A stretch of 15,303 nt of DNA from Alphaproteobacteria bacterium UBA1908 (GTDB lineage Bacteria > Pseudomonadota > Alphaproteobacteria > Caedimonadales > UBA1908), in assembly GCA_002337525.1 (NCBI GenBank), contig DDGG01000014.1, positions 1-15,303 on the forward strand, given 5' to 3'. Position numbers and translations under genes: made by a program. Shown here in pieces: positions 6,864 to 15,280 of the stretch (position 1 is the first letter of the stretch; each line of letters begins with the position of its first letter). The notes under the pieces are model-generated. The model did not search any database. It saw only the letters and a program-made list of their open reading frames with translations, and was not told where the DNA came from.

Positions 6864-8025
6864 TGACCGGATCTTTCTCTTTTAAAAGGTCGCTGTATAG
6901 TGCCAGTGTTTTCTGACACATTTTCTGCAAGGAGAAATTCTCCTCAACGCGCTGACGCGCCTTTTGCGACAATTCTTCTTTCTGTAAATCAGAAAGCCCT
7001 AAAACAGCCTGCATTGCCTTTGCAAGTTTCTCACAATTCCCGGCTGGAACAAGCCACCCTGTTTGGCCGTTTTTAATAATTTCCTGTGGCGCTCCCAAAT
7101 CAGAAATAAGGCAAGGAAGACCCATCGCCTGCCCTTCAGCCACAACGCGTCCAAAGGCTTCCGGGTCCGTTGAAGCATGAATCACGCAACTCGCCAAGGC
7201 ATAAGCAGCGGGCATATCATCACAATGTTCAACAATACGTACTCGTTGTCCAAGATTTAACTCCTGGCTAAGAGCCTGAAGCTCCTGACGATAGGCATAA
7301 CGACCTTGATCGGACCCAACAATGACAAGCCTTAGATTAGGATCAGAGACCTTGGCCAAAGCTTTTAAAGCCGTTTCCTGACCTTTCCAGCGCGTTAATC
7401 GTCCTGGCATTAAAAATATTTTTTCATCAGGCCGTACTTTCCAGTATAGCCTTAATGCCGAACACCTTTCAGGTGCCACAGATTTTTTATCATACTCCTG
7501 AAGATCTATACCCCGATAAATTCTTGTGACTTTATCTTTAGAAACCCATTTTTTATAATGAGTTAGCAAGTGCCCCTGAATAAAATCAGAAATAGCAATG
7601 ACCCGATCCCCGCGGACCATAGATGAATTATAAAATCTTTTTATCATAGATTTAAAATTATAAGTACCGTGAAAAGTTGTTACAAAAGGAGTCCTGGTTA
7701 AGCGACAAGCCCAAAAAGCACTCCAGGCAGGCGCTCGTGATCTCGCATGGACCAGATCAATCTTATGTTTCCTAATAAAATGAGCAAGCAACCACACATT
7801 TTGAAGTGTCACTTTAAAGAGATTTTTAGATGCAAGCGGCATCGAAACGAAACGCCCTCCATAAGACTTTAACTCCTCAAGACGCAGCCCATGAGAAGCC
7901 GCAACATAAGCTTCTGCCCCTTCTGCAACAAGAGCACTGACAATATCAAGAGTCCCCTGTTCAACACCACCAGCACTTAATACTGGTAAAATTTGAAGAA
8001 TTTTTCTTTTTTTTAATAAAGTCAT
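6856..8025 (-). CDS. Glycosyltransferase family 4 (GT-B fold)
   Basis: Probably adds a sugar to an envelope lipid or polysaccharide in the cytoplasm; donor and acceptor are not predictable. It has 389 residues from the ATG at 8025. Motifs seen: SAGGVEQGTLDIV near 17-29 (N-terminal glycine loop), VHARSRAPAW near 92-101, the donor-domain start PGRLTRWKGQ near 207-216, and the EX7E pair Glu289 and Glu297 in EAFGRVVAE. The order is normal for the family and nothing is missing. An in-frame TTG at 8031 is an alternative start: an AAGG lies 5 bases from the TTG but 11 from the ATG. It overlaps the downstream family 9 gene by ATGAATAA. It is the first gene of the minus-strand group and diverges from the efflux adaptor across about 155 bp. 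Confidence 0.9.
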   Translation of the reverse strand: MTLLKKRKILQILPVLSAGGVEQGTLDIVSALVAEGAEAYVAASHGLRLEELKSYGGRFVSMPLASKNLFKVTLQNVWLLAHFIRKHKIDLVHARSRAPAWSAFWACRLTRTPFVTTFHGTYNFKSMIKRFYNSSMVRGDRVIAISDFIQGHLLTHYKKWVSKDKVTRIYRGIDLQEYDKKSVAPERCSALRLYWKVRPDEKIFLMPGRLTRWKGQETALKALAKVSDPNLRLVIVGSDQGRYAYRQELQALSQELNLGQRVRIVEHCDDMPAAYALASCVIHASTDPEAFGRVVAEGQAMGLPCLISDLGAPQEIIKNGQTGWLVPAGNCEKLAKAMQAVLGLSDLQKEELSQKARQRVEENFSLQKMCQKTLALYSDLLKEKDPVNE

Positions 8026-8180
8026 CCCCAATTTTACCTTTCAACTCTTTGACAAAAAGGATATGATTCCAGAAATTTAGCTAAAATGTTTATATTAAGC
8101 AAAAAATTAACTATCACAGTAGTATACTGACTCATATATGCCAGTTTTGTTACTGAACTTGAAGAGGAAATTAAAATTTC

Positions 8181-9527
8181 ATGGCTGTATTACACAAGCT
8201 TGCCGAGCATAAAAGAGGAATTTTCCTGGGTATCCTGGCTATTTTAGCAATATCTTTGGGACTATACTTCATTCTTAAATCAGAAGAAGCCGAAAAACGC
8301 GATTATAGAGCCTCAAAAGTTGAAGTTGAGGAAGTTCGAATAGGTTCCATGACGCGTACAATTACTGCAGTGGGAACTCTTCGAGCTCAGCAAACCGTTA
8401 TTTTACGCCCTGAAATTAATGGTGTTATTGCTAAAATTCACATTGATGGTGGAGAATACGTTAATGAAGGTGACCCTCTCTTTACTCTTGAGGACAGGCT
8501 TTTCAGAGCTGAAGTTAAAGAAGCAGAAGCCAAACTTGCTCTGGCGCGCGTTCAAAATAAGCGTGCCACAAAATTGGAAGCACAAAAATTTGGATCAGCC
8601 GTCAATCGTGATAAAGCACTGGCAGACCTTAATGTCGCTGAAGCCCTTCTTGAAAGTGCCAAATCAAAATTGGACCGCACGATTATCAAAGCCCCGTTCG
8701 ACGGGATTGTAGGATTACATAGCCTAAGCCTTGGGGCTCCGGTCGATCAAAATAAAGAACTTATCACTCTGGTTGATATCAACCCCATGAAAGTAGATTT
8801 TAAAGTTCCTGCAAAATTCCTGCGATATATCAGCACAGGCCAACGTGTTAAAGTCGCCGTTGATGGCTTTAGGGAAAAGAAATTCCCCGGACTGATTGAA
8901 GGAATTGATGCCACAGTAGATACGACAGCTCACAGCATTGAAGCACGAGCCCTTATTCCTAATAAAAATCGCATTCTAAAGCCCGGGTTATTCGCACGTG
9001 TCGACGTTGTTGTTGGTACAAAAAGTAAAGCTCTTATCGTTCCTGCAGTTGCCGTTGATAAATTAGGTGACCAGGAATTTGTCTATAAAGTTGTAGAAGG
9101 TCGGGCCTTTCAAACACCTGTTATTACTGGTATCCAGGAAGGTGAAAACATTGAAATTCTCCGAGGTGTTAACGCGGGAGACCATATAGTTACGGTAGGT
9201 CAATTAAAACTTCAGGATGGCAGCCCTGTTCGTTATGAGCTTGACGGCAAAACATATGCTCATAACCAGGAAGTTGAAAACAAAAAAATTGCCGAGATCA
9301 AAGCTCGGAAAGAAGCTGAAAAAAAAGTACAAGAAGAAAAGAATATGACTCAAAAAAACGACGTCAAGAAAGACGATACAACCAAGTCAAGATCTTCTGA
9401 AAAAAAGACACCAGAAAAAACTGAGGTTTCGGACGAGGAGAAAAGTGTCACACCTGAAAAAGAGACAGTAAAAGATAATAGTACGAAAAAGGAAATCTCT
9501 AAAGAACAGGAAACAAAAAAATCCTGA
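8181..9527 (+). CDS. RND efflux pump periplasmic adaptor (membrane fusion protein) with charged C-terminal tail
   Basis: Links the inner-membrane RND pump encoded next to it to an outer-membrane channel. It has 448 residues. One N-terminal membrane anchor (about 13-32) has no lipobox cysteine, so it is a transmembrane-anchored and not a lipidated adaptor. The split lipoyl domain is clear: PEINGVIAKIHIDGGEYV (77-94) and IIKAPFDGIVGLHSLSLG (168-185), around a short helical hairpin (about 107-165). Beta-barrel and membrane-proximal parts follow to about 355. The last 87 residues (362-448) are highly charged, with 22 Lys and 17 Glu and almost no large hydrophobic residues, far beyond the normal end of the family; they look disordered or partly coiled-coil. 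A weak GAGG lies about 13 bases before the ATG. The pump gene follows after 97 bp. Confidence 0.93.
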   Translation: MAVLHKLAEHKRGIFLGILAILAISLGLYFILKSEEAEKRDYRASKVEVEEVRIGSMTRTITAVGTLRAQQTVILRPEINGVIAKIHIDGGEYVNEGDPLFTLEDRLFRAEVKEAEAKLALARVQNKRATKLEAQKFGSAVNRDKALADLNVAEALLESAKSKLDRTIIKAPFDGIVGLHSLSLGAPVDQNKELITLVDINPMKVDFKVPAKFLRYISTGQRVKVAVDGFREKKFPGLIEGIDATVDTTAHSIEARALIPNKNRILKPGLFARVDVVVGTKSKALIVPAVAVDKLGDQEFVYKVVEGRAFQTPVITGIQEGENIEILRGVNAGDHIVTVGQLKLQDGSPVRYELDGKTYAHNQEVENKKIAEIKARKEAEKKVQEEKNMTQKNDVKKDDTTKSRSSEKKTPEKTEVSDEEKSVTPEKETVKDNSTKKEISKEQETKKS

Positions 9528-9624
9528 TGGTTTTATTGTTTAACGATGAATTAGGTTTAAAGAACCTGGCTATCAATCTGAAAGATATGGCAACGACATT
9601 AACTTTTAAGGATGAAAGGTCCTC

Positions 9625-12600
9625 ATGAAACTCACAGAAATTTGTATTCGCCGCCCGGTACTTTCAACGGTCATGTCATTGATCATTATTTTGCTTGGGA
9701 TTGTCAGCTATGATCGACTTCAGCTGCGTCAATATCCAAACGTAGATCAACCTAAAATCAGTATTTTTACCCAGCTTGAAGGAGCTGGCCCTGAAATTAT
9801 TGAAACCCAGGTCACAAAAATTCTTGAAAATGCTTTTGCAGGCATTGAAGGCCTAGAACTTATGACCTCGCGATCAGAAATCGGAGAAAGCAGGATTAAT
9901 CTGACTTTTAAACTCGACCGTAACATCGATGATGCCGCCAATGATGTCCGCGACAAAATTGGTCGTATTAAGAATAAGCTGCCTAATGATATTGTTGACC
10001 CCCGCATTAAAAAACAGGACGCAGACGCAGCTCCTTTTATGTATCTGGCCCTTTATAGTGACCGTCATGAAGTTAAGGATATTGCAGACTTTGCCTCAAG
10101 ATATCTGGAAAGTCGACTGGAATCAATTAGTGGTGTTTCCAGTATTGATATTTTTGGAGGTGGAGAATATGAGATGAAACTTATCCTCGATCCTGTCAAA
10201 CTTGCAGGATACGGGATTACATCCGATGATATCGCTACCGCGCTTAAAAAACAAAACCTTGAAAAACCTGCCGGAAACCTGGTGTCAAGTGATCAGGAAA
10301 TTATCGTCACAACAAAAGCACGCCTTATGACCGAGTCTGATTTTAACAAGCTCATTATTGGTGAGAAAGATGGCTATCTTGTTCGTTTATCAGATGTTGG
10401 AACCGCAGAATTAAATGCGATCGATCGTCGAAATCGTGTTCTCTTTAACGGCAATAATGCTGTCGCCATAGGTATCACAAAACAGTCGACAGGTGACCTT
10501 CTCTCCATTGCCAAAGAAGTTCGTAAAGAAATGGCAGAATTCCGTCTTCCTGCTGGAATGGAGATTGATATTGCAAAAGACAATACAATTTTCGTGAGTC
10601 GGTCGATTGATGAAGTATACGAAACAATATATATTGCGATTATCCTGGTTGTTTTGGTTATCTTCTTTTTTCTTCGGTCTCCACGCGCCATTTTTATTCC
10701 TATTGTAACGATTCCTCTCTCTTTAATCGGTGTTTTTTCGCTGATGTATGCTCTTGGATTTACCATTAACATCCTGACACTTTTGGCTCTTGTTTTGGCC
10801 ATTGGCCTTGTCGTTGATGATGCCATTGTTATGCTTGAGAACGTATACCGCTACATTGAAAAGGGTGAACAACCTTTAAAAGCAGCTTTTAAAGGTGCCA
10901 GGGAAATAAGTTTTGCTGTTGTTGCTATGACAATAACGCTCGCCGCTGTTTACGCCCCGATTGCTCTTTCTCCTGGAATGACGGGAAAGCTTTTTACTGA
11001 ATTTGCCATTACGCTCGCAGGATCTGTTATTTTATCAGGTTTTATTGCCCTAACACTAACTCCCATGATGTGTGGGCGCCTTTTAAAGCCCCATAAAACA
11101 CATAAGGCGCCGACATCCCTATCTGGATCTGTCGACGAGGGTATAGGAAGTTTTCTGGATAAGCTTGATTATGTTTACGAAAAAACGCTCACACTTCTTT
11201 TAAAGAAGCGCTGGTTAACACTTGGGTCTGGTTTGGCTGTTGCTCTCGCCGGCTACTTTATTTACACATCTTTGCCAACTGAACTATTGCCACAAGAAGA
11301 CCAGGGCATTGTCAACGCTCGTGCTATTCCTCCTTTTGGTGCCAATATTAATTATGTCGAACGCCATATGGAAAGTGTTGACAAAATAATGGCTAATCTT
11401 GACGAGGTGACAACGCGCCTAACCATGATCAGTGCCCCGGGGGAATCCTTGTCCCTTAATGCCTTAAAACCCTGGGAAGAGAGAGAGCGTTCAAGCCAAA
11501 AAATTGTTGAAGGGCTAAGAGAACCTCTTGAAGATATTACAGGCCTTCGCGTTTTTCCAAGTAGTGGTGGAAAGGCTCTTTTAGGAGGCGGCAATGCGGA
11601 AGAACAAATTCAGCTTGTCGTGACCTCAGGTAAATCCCAAAAAGAGCTGGAAGCCCTCGCTGTCAAGATTCACTCTCTTGTTGCAAAAACACCCGGAGTT
11701 CGTAATGCGTTAAGAGACATCGGTGCAGAAGGCCAGGAGTATGTTGTGACGGTTGATCGTGACAAGGCCGCAGCTCTTGGCGTGGAAGTCTCAACAATAG
11801 CAGAATCTCTTGATACTTTGATCAGTGGACGCCCTGCAAGTAAGTTCAAGAAAGACAACAAAATTTATAATGTCAAAGTTGAAATTGACGAGAAATTTCG
11901 TAAATCTCCTGATGATATTACAGGTCTTTTTATCCGGGGCATTAAAGACCGAAAAGAAACATTAGTTCCCCTCTCTGAAGTTGTTGATATTGAGAAACGA
12001 ATGACCCCTACAGAAATCCAGCACTATTCAGGAATGCGTTCCATTATGATTCGTGCAAAACTCGCACCTGGATACAGCATGAGCGATACTTTGAACTATA
12101 TCAAAGATGAAGGACGCAAGGTATTGCCCGTTGACGCCAATATCCTCTTTGCAGGGGAAAGTAAAAGATATCTGGATGAAAGTTCTACTGTTTATTTGAT
12201 TTTTGGATTAGCTCTGGCCTTTATCTTCCTGGTTCTGGCGGCCCAATACGAGAGCTGGCGAGACCCATGGATCATTATGTTAAGTGTTCCCCTGTCAATT
12301 GCAGGAGCTGTTTTCACCCTCAAGCTTTTTGGCCAGACAATGAACTTATACAGTCAAATTGGATTGGTCACTCTTATTGGCCTCATTACAAAACATGGTA
12401 TTCTTATTGTCGATTTTGCAAACCAGCGCAAAGCAGAAGGAGCCTCACGCATGCAGGCTGTTATCGATGCTTCCAGATTACGACTCAGGCCTATTTTGAT
12501 GACAACACTTGCAATGGTGATTGGGGCTGTCCCCCTTGCTTTTGCCGATGGTGCCGGAGCAGAAAGCCGTCAGCCCATAGGACTCACCATTGTAGGCGGT

Positions 12601-12708
12601 ATGACACTGGGAACAGTCTTTACCCTATTTGTTGTTCCGGCGGTTTATACATTCCTGAGCCGCAAAGAACATGAACCTCTTGTTTCAGTTCCAGGTGAGG
12701 ACACTTAA
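9625..12708 (+). CDS. RND multidrug efflux permease, HAE1 (AcrB-like) family
   Basis: A proton-driven inner-membrane trimer that exports hydrophobic or amphiphilic compounds with the adaptor encoded just upstream. It has 1027 residues, close to the family's normal size, with the usual duplicated layout: TM1 (about 12-28), a large periplasmic loop, TM2-6 (about 335-480), TM7 (about 530-548), a second loop, and TM8-12 (about 855-1010). Proton-relay residues are present: Asp398-Asp399 in LVVDDAIVMLEN and Lys923 in ITKHGILIVDFAN. The N-terminus IRRPVLSTVMSL is typical of HAE1 pumps. ATG at 9625 with AAAGG a few bases upstream. The substrate is unknown, and no outer-membrane channel gene lies in the window. 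The gene is uninterrupted. Confidence 0.96.
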   Translation: MKLTEICIRRPVLSTVMSLIIILLGIVSYDRLQLRQYPNVDQPKISIFTQLEGAGPEIIETQVTKILENAFAGIEGLELMTSRSEIGESRINLTFKLDRNIDDAANDVRDKIGRIKNKLPNDIVDPRIKKQDADAAPFMYLALYSDRHEVKDIADFASRYLESRLESISGVSSIDIFGGGEYEMKLILDPVKLAGYGITSDDIATALKKQNLEKPAGNLVSSDQEIIVTTKARLMTESDFNKLIIGEKDGYLVRLSDVGTAELNAIDRRNRVLFNGNNAVAIGITKQSTGDLLSIAKEVRKEMAEFRLPAGMEIDIAKDNTIFVSRSIDEVYETIYIAIILVVLVIFFFLRSPRAIFIPIVTIPLSLIGVFSLMYALGFTINILTLLALVLAIGLVVDDAIVMLENVYRYIEKGEQPLKAAFKGAREISFAVVAMTITLAAVYAPIALSPGMTGKLFTEFAITLAGSVILSGFIALTLTPMMCGRLLKPHKTHKAPTSLSGSVDEGIGSFLDKLDYVYEKTLTLLLKKRWLTLGSGLAVALAGYFIYTSLPTELLPQEDQGIVNARAIPPFGANINYVERHMESVDKIMANLDEVTTRLTMISAPGESLSLNALKPWEERERSSQKIVEGLREPLEDITGLRVFPSSGGKALLGGGNAEEQIQLVVTSGKSQKELEALAVKIHSLVAKTPGVRNALRDIGAEGQEYVVTVDRDKAAALGVEVSTIAESLDTLISGRPASKFKKDNKIYNVKVEIDEKFRKSPDDITGLFIRGIKDRKETLVPLSEVVDIEKRMTPTEIQHYSGMRSIMIRAKLAPGYSMSDTLNYIKDEGRKVLPVDANILFAGESKRYLDESSTVYLIFGLALAFIFLVLAAQYESWRDPWIIMLSVPLSIAGAVFTLKLFGQTMNLYSQIGLVTLIGLITKHGILIVDFANQRKAEGASRMQAVIDASRLRLRPILMTTLAMVIGAVPLAFADGAGAESRQPIGLTIVGGMTLGTVFTLFVVPAVYTFLSRKEHEPLVSVPGEDT

Positions 12709-12746
12709 AAAAAAGAGCACCACCTTCTAGTACTGTGCCTATAAGT

Positions 12747-12764
12747 GAGAGGGTTAGACCTCTC
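12747..12764 (+). terminator. Small hairpin after the RND pump gene; weak terminator or attenuator candidate
   Basis: GAGAGG (12747-12752) and CCTCTC (12759-12764) form a six-pair stem with loop GTTAGA, about 40 bases after the pump stop codon. No T-run follows, so efficient intrinsic termination is doubtful. An overlapping alternative stem, CTCTT with AAGAG, is possible just downstream. Confidence 0.25.
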
Positions 12765-12812
12765 TTGTGATAAGAGCAAGAAAGAAAAGTAATCAATGAC
12801 AATAACAAGCTT

Positions 12813-13598
12813 ATGAAGAACACTCTTTTCAACCCATCCAGAGTACGACACCATAAAAAACTTGGGTTACACTGTGTTGAACAAAACTCTTTTCTAGGGA
12901 ATGTCGTTGAAGATGCTTTCTGTACAAGGCTTTTATGCTTTGGAAACCCTTTTAAAAGAATTCTTCTTATTGGCTCTTTTAGTGATTCCTTTCGCCACAT
13001 TCTTTGTGAAAAATATGCCGGAGCAATTTTTGTTCATGCCAACTCTTTTTTGTCCTCTGACTCCATTGATTGTTTAATTGAAGAAGATTTTTTACCCTTC
13101 CGGCCCAATGAATTTGATCTTATTTTATCTCATCTGACCTTTCACTTAGTGAACGATCCTCAAAAAGTCTTGCAAGATTTATATAAAAGCCTTCTTCCCG
13201 GAGGCCTTTTTTTGTCTACGTTTCTTGGGGGTAATACACTTTGTGAATTCAGGAGACTCCTTTTAGAGTTGGAACTTGATCAAACAAAAAGCGCTTCCCA
13301 GCGAATTATACCAATGATCGACCTCAAAAATGCCGCGGCTCTTTTACAATCTGCCGGTTTTAGAGAACCTGTTACAGATCAGGAAACTGTCACTGCTTCT
13401 TTTTCAACACTCAAACGCCTTCGTGCCTTTATCAAGTCTATGGGAGAACAAGCCCCCTTCTCACAATCTTCCCCTCTCGTCCCTAAAAATCTTTTTGCAA
13501 GACTTGAAGAAGAGTACCAAAAACGTTTTTCTTTTGAAAAAGAAGGGTTATTGGTAACCTTTGATCTTATTTCATTCACCGGGTGGAAAAGCCTTTAG
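12813..13598 (+). CDS. NDUFAF5-like SAM-methyltransferase-fold protein
   Basis: Resembles the alphaproteobacterial relatives of NDUFAF5, a mitochondrial complex I assembly factor that hydroxylates an arginine of the NDUFS7 subunit. It has 261 residues. Recognisable segments are FDLILSHLTFHLVND (101-115), LLPGGLFLSTFLGGNTLCEF (127-146), QRIIPMIDLKNAAALLQSAG (163-182) and the C-terminal VTFDLISFTGW (248-258). The SAM-binding motif I position reads RILLIGSFSDSF (49-60), without the usual GxGxG glycines, so SAM binding or catalysis is doubtful. There is no obvious Shine-Dalgarno; a six-codon reading frame at 12796-12816 ends on the start codon (ATGA overlap). An NDUFA9-like gene follows after 80 bp, which supports the complex I link. 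The alternative is a BioC-type methyltransferase of another function. Confidence 0.75.
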   Translation: MKNTLFNPSRVRHHKKLGLHCVEQNSFLGNVVEDAFCTRLLCFGNPFKRILLIGSFSDSFRHILCEKYAGAIFVHANSFLSSDSIDCLIEEDFLPFRPNEFDLILSHLTFHLVNDPQKVLQDLYKSLLPGGLFLSTFLGGNTLCEFRRLLLELELDQTKSASQRIIPMIDLKNAAALLQSAGFREPVTDQETVTASFSTLKRLRAFIKSMGEQAPFSQSSPLVPKNLFARLEEEYQKRFSFEKEGLLVTFDLISFTGWKSL

Positions 13599-13678
13599 AG
13601 TTGCAGCCCAAGAGTTATTACTGAAACTCAAAAAATATGATACTGTGTGATTAAAGCAAGAAAAAAGAAGAAGGCATT

Positions 13679-14611
13679 ATGAAAGGCCAAAAAATTGTTA
13701 TCTTTGGAGGTTCCGGTTTTCTAGGGCGTCAGGTTGTCCAGACTCTTGCACGCGAGGGAGCGTTGATCAGGGTTGCTGTGCGCCGACCAGGTCTTGCAAG
13801 TTACCAGAAAACAATCGGAGAAGTTGGCCAAATCAGTCCTGTTTATTGCGATGTTTCCGATATTGAGACGGTAAAACCCGTTTTGAAAGATGCAGATATC
13901 GCGATTAACATGGTTGGTATTTTTTTTGAAAACACCTCACAAAAATTTGACAACTCACACATCAAAGGGGCTAAAAACATCAGTTTATGTGCCCAAGAAT
14001 ATCATTTAAAGCGCTTAATCCACATTTCAGCCCTGGGACCTAAACCCTCATCAAAAGCCCTTTATTCAAAAACAAAAATCAAAGGGGAAAAATCCGTTAT
14101 TTCTACATTTCCGGAAGCAACAATCTTACGTCCAAGCCTCATTTTTGGCCCGGGAGAAAAATTCTTTACTCTTTATGCGAAACTTGCTCAGTTGTCCCCT
14201 TATTTGCCTATTTTTGGAGGAGGTAAAACCAGATTCCAACCCATCTTTGCAGGAGATGTAGCGCGTGCCATTCTGTGTTGCCTGAAAGACTCTTCAACCA
14301 GAGGGCATAGATATGACCTTGGAGGACCTGATATATTCTCATTCAAAGAATTACTTAAAAAAATTGGAGACATAACCGGGCGTCAACTCCGTTTCATTGA
14401 TTTCCCCTTTTCAGCAGGGTATATGATGGCAAAAATTCTAGGCCTCTTTCCGACTCCTCTTTTAACAAAAGATCAGATTCGTCTTTTGAAGGATCATTCT
14501 GTTTGTTCTTCAGACCCGAATAATAAAACTCTCGAGGACCTTGGTATCACTCCAACCCCCCTTGATCTGAAACTGCCGGGGCTTTTGAAAGCCTTCAAAC
14601 CTCGATTCTAG
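13679..14611 (+). CDS. Complex I NDUFA9-like NAD(P)-binding protein (atypical SDR)
   Basis: Belongs to the extended/atypical short-chain dehydrogenase group that includes the 39-kDa NDUFA9 subunit of mitochondrial complex I. In alphaproteobacteria such proteins may be complex I accessory subunits or assembly partners; the cell role is not settled. It has 310 residues. The Rossmann motif is GGSGFLG (10-16), with Arg35-Arg36 placed to prefer NADPH. A YxxxK pair (Tyr129, Lys133) is present in ALYSKTK, and later come LRPSLIFGPGEKFF (150-163) and RFQPIFAGDVARAI (185-198). No membrane segment is predicted. AGAAGG lies just before the ATG. It sits 80 bp after the NDUFAF5-like gene, and its stop codon is part of the ribosome-binding site of the next gene, so the two are co-translated. 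Confidence 0.88.
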   Translation: MKGQKIVIFGGSGFLGRQVVQTLAREGALIRVAVRRPGLASYQKTIGEVGQISPVYCDVSDIETVKPVLKDADIAINMVGIFFENTSQKFDNSHIKGAKNISLCAQEYHLKRLIHISALGPKPSSKALYSKTKIKGEKSVISTFPEATILRPSLIFGPGEKFFTLYAKLAQLSPYLPIFGGGKTRFQPIFAGDVARAILCCLKDSSTRGHRYDLGGPDIFSFKELLKKIGDITGRQLRFIDFPFSAGYMMAKILGLFPTPLLTKDQIRLLKDHSVCSSDPNNKTLEDLGITPTPLDLKLPGLLKAFKPRF

Positions 14612-14621
14612 GAGCATAATA

Positions 14622-15194
14622 GTGGCTGTTTTCCTGACAATTGCTGAAAGAAATCACAGACGTTGGATCTACGCTCAATCCTATATTTTTATCCTGATAA
14701 TTCCCATTACAGTTTTTGTCAGCTGGTTTCAAAACGCTACTAATTTTGTTATTATTTCTTATGCTTTTGCAGCAATTATTGCGAATTTGAGTGTTGGAGA
14801 ATATGTCGGTCTACTAAAACACGATTTTTCAACATCTCATTCCAGTGATAAACGTGACTTGTTTGTCCGATATGCTTCAGGACGGGCCTTACGCGTCTTT
14901 TATTTAAGTGCCATTGCCATTGTGGGTATTTATCATTACATTATCCCATCCCCTCGTTTAATGTTGCGTGTTTATCCTCCCCTTTTAATAATCATCACCT
15001 ATTTCATTCTTCTCGCTTTAAACCAAAGACTTTACAGAACTCATTTCCTTCCAGGATGGCATTACAGAGCAAGGATCGTTGCTTATATTATCGTTGTCTT
15101 AAGTTTGTTGGGAGCCTCAGCTATGATCGTTCAAGAAGAGTTTCAAAAGGTTGTGATCACTCAAAAAGAAAAACTTTTGAAAAATAAGAAATAA
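14622..15194 (+). CDS. Unrecognised small membrane protein with about five hydrophobic helices
   Basis: I do not recognise this 190-residue protein. Hydrophobic segments lie near residues 20-36, 41-57, 91-108, 118-134 and 152-170. They are separated by a charged loop (about 65-90) with a run of Ser, Asp, Lys and Arg residues, and the C-terminus is Lys/Gln-rich. There is no cleavable signal peptide and no conserved metal or quinone site that I can name. The start is GTG at 14622, seven bases from TAGGAG (14609-14614), whose TAG is the stop codon of the NDUFA9-like gene, so co-expression is near certain. The context suggests a membrane partner of the complex I-related proteins, but that is inference from position only. 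Confidence 0.8.
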   Translation: MAVFLTIAERNHRRWIYAQSYIFILIIPITVFVSWFQNATNFVIISYAFAAIIANLSVGEYVGLLKHDFSTSHSSDKRDLFVRYASGRALRVFYLSAIAIVGIYHYIIPSPRLMLRVYPPLLIIITYFILLALNQRLYRTHFLPGWHYRARIVAYIIVVLSLLGASAMIVQEEFQKVVITQKEKLLKNKK

Positions 15195-15280
15195 GGCCTG
15201 TTGCGTTATAGCCAAATCTTTTCTTCTCAAGGATTCTATGTTAAGAATTACAAATATTAAATGATCTGATGGGTATATTC

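Noticed and set aside
8049..8128. A promoter for the efflux genes: TTGACA at 8049-8054, TATACT at 8123-8128
   Set aside because: The perfect -35 has no acceptable -10 at 16-19 bases, and the good -10 has no -35. They do not pair with each other.
10374..10826. A 150-codon open frame on the minus strand inside the RND pump gene
   Set aside because: Antisense to well-conserved transmembrane coding sequence, low-complexity basic composition and no family likeness; a shadow of the pump gene.
12796..12816. A six-codon leader ORF overlapping the start of the NDUFAF5-like gene by ATGA
   Set aside because: Could allow translational coupling, but it is too short to distinguish from chance and has only a weak purine-rich stretch ahead of it.
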